64,000 bases of DNA, taken from Heterobilharzia americana (lineage: Eukaryota; Platyhelminthes; Trematoda; Strigeidida; Schistosomatidae). Made by a program: the position numbers and the translations under genes. Of this stretch, positions 24,001 to 39,000 are shown piece by piece; positions within the stretch are counted from its first letter, which is position 1, and each line of letters starts with the position of its first letter. The notes beneath the pieces were generated by a model that made no database searches, was not told where the DNA came from, and saw only the letters and a program-made list of their open reading frames with translations. The stretch is from positions 94,016,708-94,080,707 of the forward strand of contig OX104127.1 of the NCBI GenBank assembly GCA_944470555.2. The letters are read 5' to 3'.

Positions 24001-27000
24001 TCTATAGAGAAGTTGAGAAGGAACAATGAAAGCGCACATCCCTGTTCGACACCACTAGTTGTCATCAATTCAAATAACAACTCTTCGTAAACCCTTACAT
24101 GGTTGGGTGAGTTCGATTTGAGAGCTTTGATAAGCATTATACACTTTATTCATACTCCTGGTGGTAGGTGATGTGCATCAACACTGTATATGTACGGCGG
24201 GAATGTCTTCTTGGCATCATGATTATTAAGCGGTCGAGGTTTCGTGTGAAAATTGTTTTATAACGTAATTATGATGCTAAAATTGTTCGGTACTCCCTTC
24301 ACTTCCAGACACTCCTATAAATACTTCACAGTTGACAGAGTCGAATTGCGCCTTCAGGTCAAGAAATATGGCAAGTGTCGGCCACTGGCCGGTAAGTATG
24401 CCTGCGTTCCAGGAGCTGTCGAAGGGTGAAAATCTGATCGATGCGCCCTTTCCGAGATCCAAAACTCAACTGGTTTTTTCTCGAGCTGCAGTTAAGTGTC
24501 AGATAACTATGGACCAAAGAATCTAGGATACGATGTTAGTTAGACTGATTCACCTATGGTTGTCATAATAAGACTTATCCGCTTCCTATGGAGTGGGGAT
24601 ATGAGTGAGTTAGACCAGTCTGACTGCACTACCTGTGAATCCCATACACTGCATAGTACCTCCGTTACTCCAATCGTCAATTCCCTACCTCCATCCTGAG
24701 AAAGGTGTGGTGACATACCGTGAGGTGCTGCTGCTTTGGATCTTTTCAAGTGAAGCTATGCTGAGGGCAAGTCGAAGTGTGCTTCGAAGTGTTCTCTTCC
24801 CAACGTTCTAGCCGCCTGTCTTGTCCTGGGATGTTATTAGCGTGGCATCCCTTTTGATGATTATTTCACTCGCCATCGTCTTCTTCTTGGCGGTATCCTT
24901 AATGGGTCTAGTCAGTTTTTGGATGTCTTCTCCATCTCTTTCCCTTTAATTCATACACACCACTTCTCACGATCATTGCGAAGACTCCTGGTCAATTTAA
25001 GATTACGTTGGTTTCGGCTTTGGTTGTAGTGAGAGGTAGCTGGAGTTAGGCTTCTCATACCAAACAGTTTGGATGACATGGCTGAAATCCAATGACGTTT
25101 GCTAACCTTTGGATGTAGGTTACTATCAACTGCCTTAACCGCTGTTCCTACAGTAAACTTAACATGACGTCAAGTTTCCTCGGGATGAGAATGACTGTCA
25201 TGTGTAGGTCGAGGCCTAGCAGCTATTTCGTCCGTAACTACGTACTTCATGTTCTCATCTTCCAGTCGAGGTTTTGGCTGTGGCCTGTTTCTTGCGACCA
25301 TTAAGGTGCAGACATGTGCGTGCCTATATACTAGTGAGTGATCGGAGTCCAAACAAGTACTCCAGAAAAAACGGTAATTTTCCACAGAACCTTTTCAGCA
25401 ATGGCTTATTGCAATATGATCTATGTGTCCATCGTTGGTTTGATTTCGGCGGACACTTTATGCTCAAAGTTAGTGCTGGCTAGAAACATGTGATTGTCAG
25501 ATTGAAACTGCAACAGGTGATTACCGTTGTTGGTTCGTTGGCATGGGATTCCGTAGATACCATTGAGATGATTTTCTCATTGACTCATATTCCCTACTTG
25601 AGCGTTGAAGTCAGCTGATATTAGGAGTACGTCTGTAGCAAAATCGACAGCTTATGATAGAATTCATCCTTTGCATTATCCGAACTGCAGTCAGTGGGTG
25701 CGTAAGCAGAGATAACCAATAGGGATTGATAGGTATTGCGATCTTTCCTAGCGTTTACAGATCTATTCAGTCGAAGGGAACCCAAATGGCTGTTTATCAG
25801 TAGTCAAAGTAGGCTATGTGAGGTACAAAACTCATCATGATTCGACTATCATATTCGCTCTGAATACATACACTGATCGAATTGCAAACTTCATAAACTA
25901 AATCGTTTCTAAGAAAGGACAAACCAGTTGACGACATTAACAGAGGATAAATCGAAAGTCGAAATTATATTTTCCCCACTAGACAGCCAAGCATTCTGAT
26001 CCAAAAAGGTTAAGCGATTTTGATTCGTTTTACAACAAACTCAATTTCAAGAGTAACGCGTAATAATTTATCAAACAAAACTAGCATAAATCCAAACTGA
26101 CCTCCAATATCCATAGAGTGAGATTTGATAGTGTCATGAGAACCTGAAGAATCAGGAAGGGAACCTGAAGTTTGTCGACTACTCGTGGATACGAACGCTG
26201 CTGGATTCGCGGGTAAATGACTGGACGTATGATGATGCAGTGCTGCTTTTAATATTTGTACCAGCTCATTCAGCTGATTGTGTTGGGATGGGGGATTCAA
26301 ATTCATAGGATCTTGGTTCACTAAAATATATGCAATGTATTTTTAAAAAATCGGGTTTAAAAATGAAAATGAATATTTTAAAACCATAGAAATCAACCAG
26401 TACCGTATGATCATACAATAAACTTTGATAACACTGAAAACTAAGTTCCGTGTCAGAAAATGGTGAAGTGAATATAGACTCGTGTTGCGGAATTTAAACA
26501 CAACCTACTAGAAACAATCGCCGGAACAATAAGTTTCCGAAAATGCATACAGATGATGGACCGACAGACTGAAAATCAAAGCGAAGTAGAACTTCACTAT
26601 ATGCCGGGAACAAAATTGCAAGTGTAACACGAGGTAACTATTCATGCACATCCGCACATCAACTCCTGACTAAACGACGTGACCAAGCACGCATCACACA
26701 ACGACAAAACGAGCCACACAGGCTGGAACGCTTGATTCTCCAATGCTCTGTCATGTCATAAAGGTCTGATGGATAGTAGTAAGACAAAAAGCAGTTGCCT
26801 CCATAGTTTAAACTGCTCTGTTACGATAGGGATCCGCGGGCGAAGATAAACTGCTGGCTGGACGAGGTATGACAGCAGGGGGGGTGTTTCCCAAGGACGA
26901 CCAGCAGTACTATGCTGGTGCTGCCTTCCTTATAGGAACGGAAACTTAAGAAAGATTTGCCTCGAAATAGAACACTCCCTTCTGTCTCATGGTCTTCCAG

Positions 27001-30000
27001 TGCCGGCGGTATGGGTTTTTTCTAGACAGCGTTAGAATAGTCGAATCACATACCAACAATCTTATTAGGGCAGTCTGTGACAGGACTCAAGCAGATATCC
27101 CTTGAGCTAAAGGTCACAAATTTCTTATCTCAGGTACCCTGCAGAAACAACTTCCATAACGTCAGCAGCCAGGAAGTGTCAACTGCCTGCACATTTCCAA
27201 CAGTATACAAAACTCCTATCTCCCTCCTTACCTTTACTTCCTGATACCAATATAAGACCTTTCACACCTTCCGCAACTTCTTACTCTGCGACTATCGACA
27301 ACGATCAAAGCCATCGAAACACCCTTCATAGTCTCTTAAGAAACCGCCATCCAATCCACGTTTGGGCTTTCAACATCCGGGCCATAGTCCAAATCTCACA
27401 GCAGATATCCCTCATCAGAACTCTAGTACCTCAAACTATGGATGTCCGTCGTGCCTCTGAGACATGCTTACACGACACACCTGTATGACCTCAATTGGCC
27501 ATTATCAAGAATCTTCAACATTCACTTCACCAGTATCTGGACATCCAATAGCTGTCTCTAGCACTCTCTGGTGCAGATATAGCACTAACTTAGGGCAAGA
27601 GAGAGAGAAAAGATACCAGTGTTAGGTAACAATCAGCAACTGACTAGACCCATTAAGGATACCGCCAAGAAGAAGACGATGGCGAGTGAAATAATCATCA
27701 AAAGGGATGCCACGCTAATAACATCCCAGGACAAGACAGGCGGCTAGAACGTTGGGAAGAGAACACTTCGAAGCACACTTCGACTTGCCCTCAGCATAGC
27801 TTCACTTGAAAAGATCCAAAGCAGCAGCACCTCACGGTATGTCACCACACCTTTCTCAGGATGGAGGTAGGGAATTGACGATTGGAGTAACGGAGGTACT
27901 ATGCAGTGTATGGGATTCACAGGTAGTGCAGTCAGACTGGTCTAACTCACTCATATCCCCACTCCATAGGAAGCGGATAAGTCTTATTATGACAACCATA
28001 GGTGAATCAGTCTAACTAACATCGTATCCTAGATTCTTTGGTCCATAGTTATCTGACACTTAACTGCAGCTCGAGAAAAAACCAGTTGAGTTTTGGATCT
28101 CGGAAAGGGCGCATCGATCAGATTTTCACCCTTCGACAGCTCCTGGAACGCAGGCATACTTACCGGCCAGTGGCCGACACTTGCCATATTTCTTGACCTG
28201 AAGGCGCAATTCGACTCTGTCAACTGTGAAGTATTTATAGGAGTGTCTGGAAGTGAAGGGAGTACCGAACAATTTTAGCATCATAATTACGTTATAAAAC
28301 AATTTTCACACGAAACCTCGACCGCTTAATAATCATGATGCCAAGAAGACATTCCCGCCGTACATATACAGTGTTGATGCACATCACCTACCACCAGGAG
28401 TATGAATAAAGTGTATAATGCTTATCAAAGCTCTCAAATCGAACTCACCCAACCATGTAAGGGTTTACGAAGAGTTGTTATTTGAATTGATGACAACTAG
28501 TGGTGTCGAACAGGGATGTGCGCTCTCATTGTTCCTTCTCAACTTCTCTATAGATGTGCTAATGAACATAACCTCGGGTACATCTCACTTCACAGGGATT
28601 AGTCTACTCCCTGGAGGGCATCTGGTTCACCTGGAGTACGTAAACGACACTGTCCTGCTAGGCGGAGATGCTGACAAAATCCAGGCTCTCCTGAACACCT
28701 CGAGCAGAAATCTGTCTATGCTTGGCACGCGTTTCACATCCACCTGTCATATTATGAAACAGTCACGAGATTTTGACCACAAGTGTCCTCATAACGTTGC
28801 TCGCGTATGGTGTAATCATCATATGAGCAATGTCGAGGTTAGGCGAAGGAGAATAGGAAACTCAATCGATGAGGCTGTGAACCTTCACCAACTGAGGTGG
28901 CTTTGACATATGTTGTTCATGCCGGGTCACCACCTAACTCGACGTGCGATGCCAGAAGAAGTTGGATTAGTTTGCAAGGGGGGAACTCAAGATGAGCTTA
29001 CGAAGACGTGGTACCAGTCTCTGAAGGTCGGTTTGAGTCGTGTAAACTACATGACTGAGGTTCTCGAGACCATAGGAACCAATTTTTGAGGACTTGATAA
29101 GATGGATGAAAATCGGTCACAATCGTGGAGATGTATTCCCTTTCTGACGTCTTCAATGTTTTCGCTAGCCTGAATGTTGAGATTTGCTCTCCTGGTGTAC
29201 AGATTAAGCTAGTTAGAAACCACTTGTTCGATGTTTGTTACTGGGACGTCTGGCAACTTTAAAGGATATAGTCATATGGAAGGTTCTCAGTTTTGTTGGT
29301 CGGGCTCAGTTTAACCCATGTCATCGCATTTCATACGGGTATGGAGGCAGAGGTGTATCTTTATAAGCTGTTGCGCTGGAAAGGAGGATACACTGAAGCG
29401 CATAGAAAAACGAATTTATTACAATGTAGTATATGACAGTAGGGAAAAGAAATTTACGGACATCCATGACAATATTCAAGACTTCGGAGATGACAAGACT
29501 GCACATGTGTGATCGTGTAATATTGATGACCAATGATACCGAGCTCATGCTGCCTTTCTTATGGGAGGAGAAATAATGAAACGTCGCCTTCAAAAAGAAG
29601 CAATTACCTTCTACCCTGAGGCTTTCGATTATGCCAGCATGTTTCTTGCCATGACTGAAGTAAACTAACGCTAAATTTCAAACTTTTAAAAACGTCATGC
29701 AAGACCGACATCAAATAGATTTATTACAGCTTTTGCAGTTACCCACAATTGTTACCAAACCGACTTACTGACGCTGACAGCTGAGAAGTATCAACCGCCG
29801 TAACAACTCTGTCAGCACCAAATTCCTCACAGATCCTTTACAGTATTGTACAACTTTGCCTTCTAACCTTTCCTCACGTCTCTTTATTAGTATTCCTACG
29901 AAACCATCAATTTTTCTAAGCTCTTTATAACGATTCCGGTTCACTGAACGGGATCCCCGATCTCTTGATACCACGTCTCCAAACAACACATGAGCTTTCA

Positions 30001-33000
30001 ACGTACACATCCTCCGTCAAATCAGAAAACAAGCTTCGCTAGTCGAAATTTTGACATCTTGATTTATGGATTTCTACTATATAAAAGACACACAGAGAAC
30101 AGAAGTGTGGCTAACAGCTTAACCTCACCCAGCCGAAATGGAAAACAGCAACATTCCATTGAGAGTTTCTAGGATACGAAAGCTAGTTCTTGTGATCACG
30201 CCCAGACATGCACAAAAACTACCTCAGATACTTCTATCTAAACCTCTGGACCTGATATCTACGTTACTGATGTGGTAACAACATAACACAACCTTTGCTA
30301 TGAATCCAACCATGGTCGAACGCCTGAAACCCTAGCATATCTTCTAATTTCAGTCCCCATGCTTCACAGCCATATAGTAGAACAGATAGAACTGTAGCAC
30401 AGTACACACGGCTCTGCATGGACAATCCGATATCACGCCCCTGAATAGCGTATGTTGGCAAAAACCAATTGTCTTTTGTATCCGTCGACCACTGAATCCT
30501 AAGCGCTGATCCGACTTCCCAAGTAAATAAAGTGGTCAACGCACACAACCATCCCGGCTCTATTACTAGACAACGCACCAGCGAAGACAAGTTCTAGAGT
30601 AACACTTTACATTTGGGTGGTAAGAAACGCATTCTGAAAATTCTCAAATTTCCATTTTAGGCGCCAAGAAAACTGTATTCACCTAACTGGACTATGCCAT
30701 CTGCATTCTCTGGATCTACTAAGGATTCTCCTACTACAAGATCAATCCCCGTAAAACCTTCATAAACACTTCTGTGATAAGATCGAATGAGAGTGAAGAC
30801 AGTGGATATCCTAGACGGCCACCGCTCGACATAAATAACTCACCATAAGCTCTAACATGTTTGACGGTGTTCGAATACAGAGATTTCAACAGGGCGATGT
30901 ACTTTCCTAAGCATCCCTTTCAGTGAAACACACTGTCATAAGACCTCTCTCGACCAACAGAATCAGATAACGACTTTAAATAGTGAAATGCAGTTGGCAT
31001 CGGCCATCGGTAGGTGTGCTTATGTCCCAAAACCTAGCGGATAGTCAGTATCTGGTCAATGCACCCACGGCGACCCTTAAAATATGAACAGTTTTCTCGG
31101 GTTTGCTGCCCCGAAAGTCGTTTACACACCCGTGAATCATAAAAACCAGTATCCAAACAAACACCTTCTCAAGAAAAGACAACCTCCTGGTCATTAAAAG
31201 TGACCTCGCAGCTTCTTGAAGTCTGCGATTGCTAGTGGTAGAAAAAGGTCACACAGCAGCACACCTGATACCCCTGCACTAGCTAACACCAGTTAACCTA
31301 ACCAAAAATCTTCGAGCACTTCTGGTACTAGCCGATGTGGCTCTGCTGTATGTTTTCGTCCCAGGTTACTGATAGCTTTCTCGGCCTCTGTGGGTGTTGG
31401 GGACCCCATCTCAATTTTAGATTGAGGATCTCAGTGGATAGCAGACAATGGAACAGCAGCTGGAAAACAGCTGAACCGTTTGCAGCAAGTATGGAGTTGT
31501 GATTCACTGGTTTAGGGAAATGACTACCCGGCGAATGGTTATGAGTTCTTACGCCGCTCCATTTATCGAGGTTTGGGAAGTCAGGTATTATTACTAGCTA
31601 TCGCACAATAAGTTTGGCTTATTGCCTAATACACAGATGTGTACAAGATGACTGTGTTTAGTTTGTTTAATTGTTTTTTTCAAAGTCCTTCTCCTGTTAT
31701 TGCGTTCGCCTCTTTGCGAGTGAATCGAGGGACCAACTTTCACCGCTTACGTCCCAATAACCATTGAATCTTTGACCCTAGTTTCCTTGACAAATGTAAA
31801 TAACTGTCGAGTGTTAACTGAAAATTATAATGAAAGTGAACGATTCGACTTACATCTATGATCGGTCTGAAGAGTGTGTGAAATGAATGCTCTAGCTGAA
31901 TTGCCAGGTGATGTCACATTCTTTAAATTATCGTGTAATCTGCTAGAATTTAGTGACACATCACTATGCATGTTGCATTCCTCAGTTGTGGTTTTACAGT
32001 GAGCCTGTTCAGCCAGCATTTCGATTATTTTGTCTACTTGTCGTGATGATAGGTCGTAGTGGGACAAAGAGACACGCGTTTGAAGTGAGTTATTGGAAAC
32101 ACCTGTAGTAGCGCGGCTCGAAGGATTTGAACTGGAAATCACAGATGAACTGTTTTGGTGAGTATTACGACAAACTGAGCGGAACTGGAGGTTTACAGCC
32201 TGAGAGCTGACCGAATGAGGAATGAGCGGACTTTGATTAGAGAGAAACATGTGACCTGAATTTTCCACTGAATATGTTGCCTAGTAAACAAAAACAAAAA
32301 TAATATATGAACGTAACTAAACAGAAACACTGAACTGTGTTATTGACCTAGTGTTTTCTTTTCAAGTTAGATACAATATGACCAACAAGAAACACATCTT
32401 GAAGATGTCACACCGGGATAGAAGTAGGAAGAAATAACAATACAGGAGTTGGTTTGATCGCATGGCGATCTAAGCTGCTGCAATATATATGAACACATTG
32501 AAAGGAGGTGAACAGGATAAGAAAAATAAGGGTATTAGCAGTCGTACAAGGTCTTAGGTAAAGATATAAGGAGTTAGACAGCAAAAATTTATATTATGAC
32601 TCTCATGGATTTATGTTTTAAATGCAGTACGGCGACTTAGTTGTCCAGTCACGCATACTATCAAGATACTATTTAGATAGAACGTCGCCCACTGACTTTC
32701 AAAAACAGGAAAATTCAAAAATATTGGTCACCAACTTTTTTCGGCATTCGCATACGGTCATGGAAAAGCGATGACGACGATTTCGAGCTCTCTAAGCTGT
32801 TACAGTGAAAGCATTTCTGTAAATGTAGTTCGCGAAAACTGCCAACTGATACTGCTTATTTTAAGTGCAACACTACCTTTCGCTCTTCCAAAGTTCTCAG
32901 CAATATGATGAAAAACAATGATGAGTAATTAGAAAACTAAGTACCTTCCAAGAATTTATTATCTGATTAATAATCCAAAACTTAGGACAAATCATGTTAC

Positions 33001-36000
33001 TGTCTTTTGTTGTTGCAAAAAAAATCCTTACGTTGTGATCCGTCTAAAAACTAATCTTAGTACAGGCAATGGGTTAATTAAGTACGCTGACTCCCTTGTG
33101 TGTCTTGACAACTGCTTTAGTACTGATAGCTGATGGTGGATAAACCCACATCAGAGAAAGAAACCCCAATTATTCCCAAATAAACGCTGTAGTTCAAGAT
33201 AGATATTGAAATGTCTATTGTCTCTTATGCAGAAAACCACCTTTAGTACAGTTAAAATGCATAGATATGAGAACGCTGCAGGTACATGACCGCATTTAAA
33301 AGAATGGATAAAACCTATGATGACGCCTTATACACGTATCAACTAAGATAGCTAGAAGTGTTAAACACTTCTTCAAATTCCATATACTCTCTTCTGCTTA
33401 CCAGTTACTCTTGTTCACGGCTGTGCGCTTCCAACAGATTTCGTTTTTAATGTACACAATGATAAGATGTAACCTGATGAGATAATTTAATGTTTTTTAG
33501 TTGTTGGACATAGTCATTATGTTGTGTACCATAAATGTGATGAAGGTACTAGCTGCAGTGTGCATCGGTGGGAACACAAAATGCAGTTGTAAAAACAAGA
33601 TATTCAGTTTAATTTGCCTGCTGGTTAGTCCTACAAACCTTAAGTAATGTTATAAACACATTCTCCAAAATTAAACCCCATTCAATTACGTTGCATAGCA
33701 GTCAACAACTAATTTGAGTTAGCATACATAAAGAATAATATACACACCTAGCAGTGATTAATAAAAATGTCATCATCAGTATCAACATAGGACCAGGCAT
33801 TGCTGCGTAACGGTTCGAGTTGCCACACCTCATATCACTACATCAAGTAAAAAGGCAGTGAAGTGCGAGATGGAGGAGAGATGATTCAGTCAAAAGAAAT
33901 ATAAAGTACGAAAAGACAGAAATGAAGAATGAAGAAATGGTGGAAATTGGTAAAGCGTTAAGATGAGGATAATGTGTGTATACATCTGCGCCACTGACAT
34001 CGGCTCTCAGCCATGTGATCACCTAGAGTCTCCAACGACTGGTTCCTCTTGTCCCGCGGACCCCAACCACCTAGTATGAATCGTCCTACATAGCTTAAAC
34101 CAACAGTCAAAGATCTCATACATTTGAGCCATGTTTTAGTCCGGTCACCTCGGGCCTTTTTCCAGCCTGGACCTACTTCAGCCAACATTGTGTGACGAGG
34201 CAATCGGTGACTAGGCATACGTAACACGTGTCCCAACCATCTCAGTTGATGAAGGTTAATAACCTAGTCAACTAATTTACCTCTACTCCCTAAAACTCTA
34301 CACCTGACTTCTGCGTTACACATGTGGTAACACCGTAGAATATGGCCTATATTACGATGGGGATGGTGGTCAAACACCTGAAGCCTTCTCACATCCTCCA
34401 CCTTCAATGGTCATGCTTCACAGCCATACAGTAGAACAGATTGGACTGCTGTGCAGATGCAGTACACGCGACCCTTAATAGATGATCGGATATCACGGCG
34501 GCGCCATAGGTGGCGTAAGTTGGCAAAAGTCAATCGAGCCTTTTGTATCCGTGCAGAGATTTCATCGGCCATTGAGCTACCAGGGTGGGGCAGTTCCTAC
34601 TTCCAAGGTAAGTGAAGTGGTCGACACACTCAATCACTAAACTATCTATTGCTAGCCGAGGTACAGTTGACGACCAATCCTGGAGCAACAGTTTGCATTT
34701 GGGTGGTGAGAAACGCCTCCCAAACATTCTCAGATTGTCATTCAGTGTCCAGAAGACTCTGCATCTTTTCAGCGTCCTCACCTAACAGGACTACGTCGTC
34801 TGCATATTCTAGGTCTGACGAAAACTCTCCACCGATTAGGTCAACCTCTGCGAAGTCACGTGACGAGAGGCAGACCTCCATAAGAATATCTATGATGAAA
34901 TCGAATAAGAATGGAGACAGTGGGCATCCTTGACGGACACCACTTGATGAGCATAGCTCCCTGGAAAACTCACCATAGGCTCTAACATGCCCACAAGTGT
35001 TCGAGTAGAGAGCTATCAATAAGGTGATGTACTTACTCGGCACGCCTTTCACTGAGAGACATTGTCATCAGACTTCTCGAACAACGGAGTCAAATGCCGC
35101 CTTCTGATAGAGAAATATAGCTATTGTTGGGCGTCTGTAAGCGTGCCTACGTTCCAGGACCTGGCGCAGTGTGAATATTTGAACGACACACCCGCGGCCA
35201 GGTCTAAAGCCTGCTTGATTTTCTCGGGTTTGCTGTTCCCGAGCTCCACTCAGGCGTCGGAGAATTATAGAACCTACGATCTTAGACACTGACTAAGAGC
35301 ACTACACCACCATCCTAGTATTCCTCAGGATTTAGTCGTTCTGGTCCTTCTGCCCTTCCTCCTTTCAAGTTACCTACAGCTTTCATGACTTCTGCTAGTG
35401 TTGGAAGGCCTAGCTCAATGTTCCATTCAGGATCCGACTGGATAGCGGGCAACATAATGGTGGTTGGAGACCAGTTGAACTGTTCCTGGAAGTGTTTTGC
35501 TCATCGTTCCAGTCATCTCCCCAGCGGGTGAATCACAGATCCGTCCTTCTCCGCTATAGCCTCACTAACTGTTGTTGATCTTCCCCTCCCCCCCCCCAGT
35601 CTCCTTAAGTCTAAATAACCGTCTACTATTAGCTATCGCCGCTGCCTTTTCTATCTCTTTAGCCTTCGCTGCCCACCACTGTTCGCAGTCGTTGCGTAGA
35701 CGTTTTCTCAATCTGCTTTTAAGTTGCGCTTGCTGTTTATTGTACTTAGAGCCTGCAGGGATGCGTTCACATGCATCAATTAGTTCGGAAGAAGCTGCTG
35801 ATATCCACTGGCTCTTTTTAACCACTATTCTGCAGTCGGCTATAGTCTTCAACGCCGCTCTTACAGCAGACTGGAGATGGCACCAAGCTTCTTCTGGATT
35901 AGTCATAGTTTTCTGTTCCGTTAACTGCCTAGCCAACTTCTCACTGAACACGGCTTTGGTGTTTCCGTTTTCCAGCAGCACTCATAGTGGTTCTGTTGCC

Positions 36001-39000
36001 AAATCTCTCCTACGTCCATTGAGACGCAGACATATACGCGCTCGAACCAACGCATGATCGCTGTCTAAACACGTAATCCAGAAGGAGCGCCAGTCCTCCG
36101 CCGATCCTCTCCAGGGATGACTAATAGCAATGTGGTTTATGTGTCCATCGCTGAGTCGAGCTCGGTGGACGCCACATCATACAGTGTCTTTCTTTATGTC
36201 TGAAATTGGTGCTGGCTAACCTCGCCTGGTTAACTAGTTCACTAGTTACTAGCCGGTCCTAAGCCCAGGTAAAGAGCGAAGGTTGGGCATAGGGCTAGCA
36301 AGCCTACCCCGTAAAACAAATCTAACCGCTAAACAAACTTCAAAGCACAAACGATATATAGAAAATAAAAACGAACTTATTCCCCGCTGGAATCGGAGAG
36401 GCGAAATGGCACCAGTTGGTGAAAGCCTTCGGGAAGCCAATTGGCCGATATGTCTTCTCACTCTCGATGAAAGCAAAAGTAAACGTGGGGACATGGAATG
36501 TCCGCACCATGCTTGAACCCGACAAAGCAGCCCAGATTGCAAAAGAGATGAGAAGGTATAACATCGAAGTGCTTGGAATTTGCGAAAGCAGATGGAATGG
36601 AAGTGGACTCTCCAAACTGTCAACTGGAGAATCGATAATCTACTCCGACATTGTCACCCAGACGACAACCACAAGCACACTGAGTTTACGAGGGGCTATC
36701 ATGATGTCCCCAACAGCATCGAAGGCTCTCATGCAGTGGGAACCAATCTCCTCCAGGATCATGACAGCAAGATTCAACTCAAAAGGAAGGAAGGTCACAA
36801 TCATACAATGCTATGCCCCTACAAATAATGCAGAGCAAGGGACGAAGGAGGAATTCTACAGACAAGTGCAATCAACACTAGACAAGACGTCAGTTGGCGA
36901 TATCAAAATCCTAATGGGTGACATGAATGTCAAACTGGGAGGGGACAACACAGGAAGAGAACTAACCATGGGTCGAGAAGCGCTAGGTGAGGTGATCAAC
37001 GAGAATGGAGAATTGTTTGCAGAATTCTGTGCACTCAACAATTTGATGATTGGAGTGAGGCACTGTGTTCAAGCACAAGGATATCCACAAGTCAGCGATA
37101 TGGATTTCACCAGACACCAGGACACACTAAGAATCAAATCGATTTTACCTCAATCTCAAGAAAATGGAGACGCAGTCTACTTGACACAAGGTCAAGAAGA
37201 GGAGCAGATGTAGGTTCAGACCACTCAACATCTAGTGCAAGGAACCATCCAAATCAAGTTAAAAGCCTTCAAGGAAGCTGGTGATAGACCTCAATTCAAG
37301 TACAACACTCGGAAACTGAAGGATGAAATTACAAAGGAGATCTTCACATCAGTCAGCCATCAAGACAAAATGGGAGACATCGAGCAACATCCCTGAAGAA
37401 ACCTGTGTGGAAGAACACTGGAAGTCTTTGAAAGAGATGTGGAAAGAAACCTGCACAACAGTATTAGGAAGGAAGAAGAAAGAAGATAAGGAATGGATCT
37501 CAATGGATACATGGAAGCTGATAGAGGAAAGGAGGATGGTGGAGCAGAAGATAAACCAGTGCAAGGATGCACAACGACAAGAGGAACTGAGCACAATGTA
37601 TAAAACACTGGACAAAGAAGTGAAGAAGAGTGCACGGAAAGACAAAAGATACTTCTACGAAACACTGGCAAGTGATGCAGTACAGGCTGCAGGTAAGAGA
37701 GACCTGACGACATTGTATCAAATAACCAGGTTGCTATCTGGGAGGAGATCAACGCAGATGAAACCAATAAAAGATGATGACGGAAATTTAATTACCAAAG
37801 AAGAGAAACAAAGGAAACAATGGGCCGACCACTTCAAGAAGCTCTTGAATCGACCACCACCACCACCTGCACTTCGTCCAGAAATACCACCTGCCGCCCA
37901 GCCGCTGAACTACAAGTGAACACAAATCCTCCAACAGAAATGGAAGTCCTGAACGCCATAAAGCTACTGAAATGTGGGAAAGCAGCAGAACCAGATGGGA
38001 TACCGCCAGAAGCACTGAAAACAGACGCAGAGACAACAGTGGACATGCTCACACCACACCACCACTGCGGAAGGTGTGGAAGGAAGAGAAGGTACCTGGC
38101 GATTGGAAGAAGGGTTACCTTGTCAAACTGCCGAAGAAAGGAGACCTCAGTGTTTGCAAGAACTGGCGCGGAATCACCCTCCTATCCACTCAAAGCAAGC
38201 AAAATATTATGCCGCATCATCTTGGAAAGGCTTAAAGATGCACTGGATTCAAAACTACGACCAGAACAGGCAGGCTTCAGGAAGTACAAATCATGTGCGG
38301 ACCAAATTGCAACGCTGCACTTCGCATCATTATAGAACAGAGCATAGAATGGCAATCAGCTCTCTGCCTCAACTTCATCGACTTTGAGAAGGCCTTTGAC
38401 AGGGTCGACCGAGAAGTAATTTGGAAACTGCTTCAATACTACGGAGTACTGCAAACCTTTATCAGCCTCATTCAACAACAATATGAAGACGCCACATGCC
38501 AATTGATTCACAATGGGAAGCTCAGTGATGCTTTTGAAGTGAAGTGAAGACAGGAGTGAAACAAGGTTGTCTACTATCCTCCATGATATTCCTGATTGTG
38601 GTCGACTGGATCATGCAGCAAACAGTGGGGAGCGAGAAGAGGGGGATACGCTGGCTGGACTGCGGAAAAGAACCTAGAAGATCTGGATTTCGTCAATGAT
38701 GACTTGTGCCTGATGTCACATAAACTTGAAGATCTGCAGGCGAAAACTAACAAGTTGGCAGAAGAGACAGCGAAAGAAGACGGGACTTCAAGTGAATACA
38801 GAGAAGACAGAAGTGATGAAGATACCGCGCCACCACCGCCACCATCAACAACAACAACAAACTCCAGTCACCATCAACGGGAGAAACTTAAAGGAAGTAA
38901 CCTCCTTCACCTATCTAGGAAGCACTGTTTCAACTACAGGCGGCACAGGTATAGACGAGGATGTCAAAGTCAGAATCGGAATAGCAAGACAGGTGTTCAT

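Noticed and set aside
24332..24526. 64-codon frame found four times (24,332; 28,029; 41,244; 57,146)
   Set aside because: It is antisense to the family B reverse transcriptase in each copy, a shadow of the repeated element.
22191..31166. Direct repeats D1 and D2 as long terminal repeats of one element
   Set aside because: They contain LINE C-terminal coding sequence, and no primer-binding site, polypurine tract, protease, integrase or RNase H was seen between them.
36283..36516. 77-codon frame shared at 6,309 and 36,283 as a separate small gene
   Set aside because: It lies in the family A leader and start of the endonuclease, out of the endonuclease frame; its recurrence reflects the repeat.
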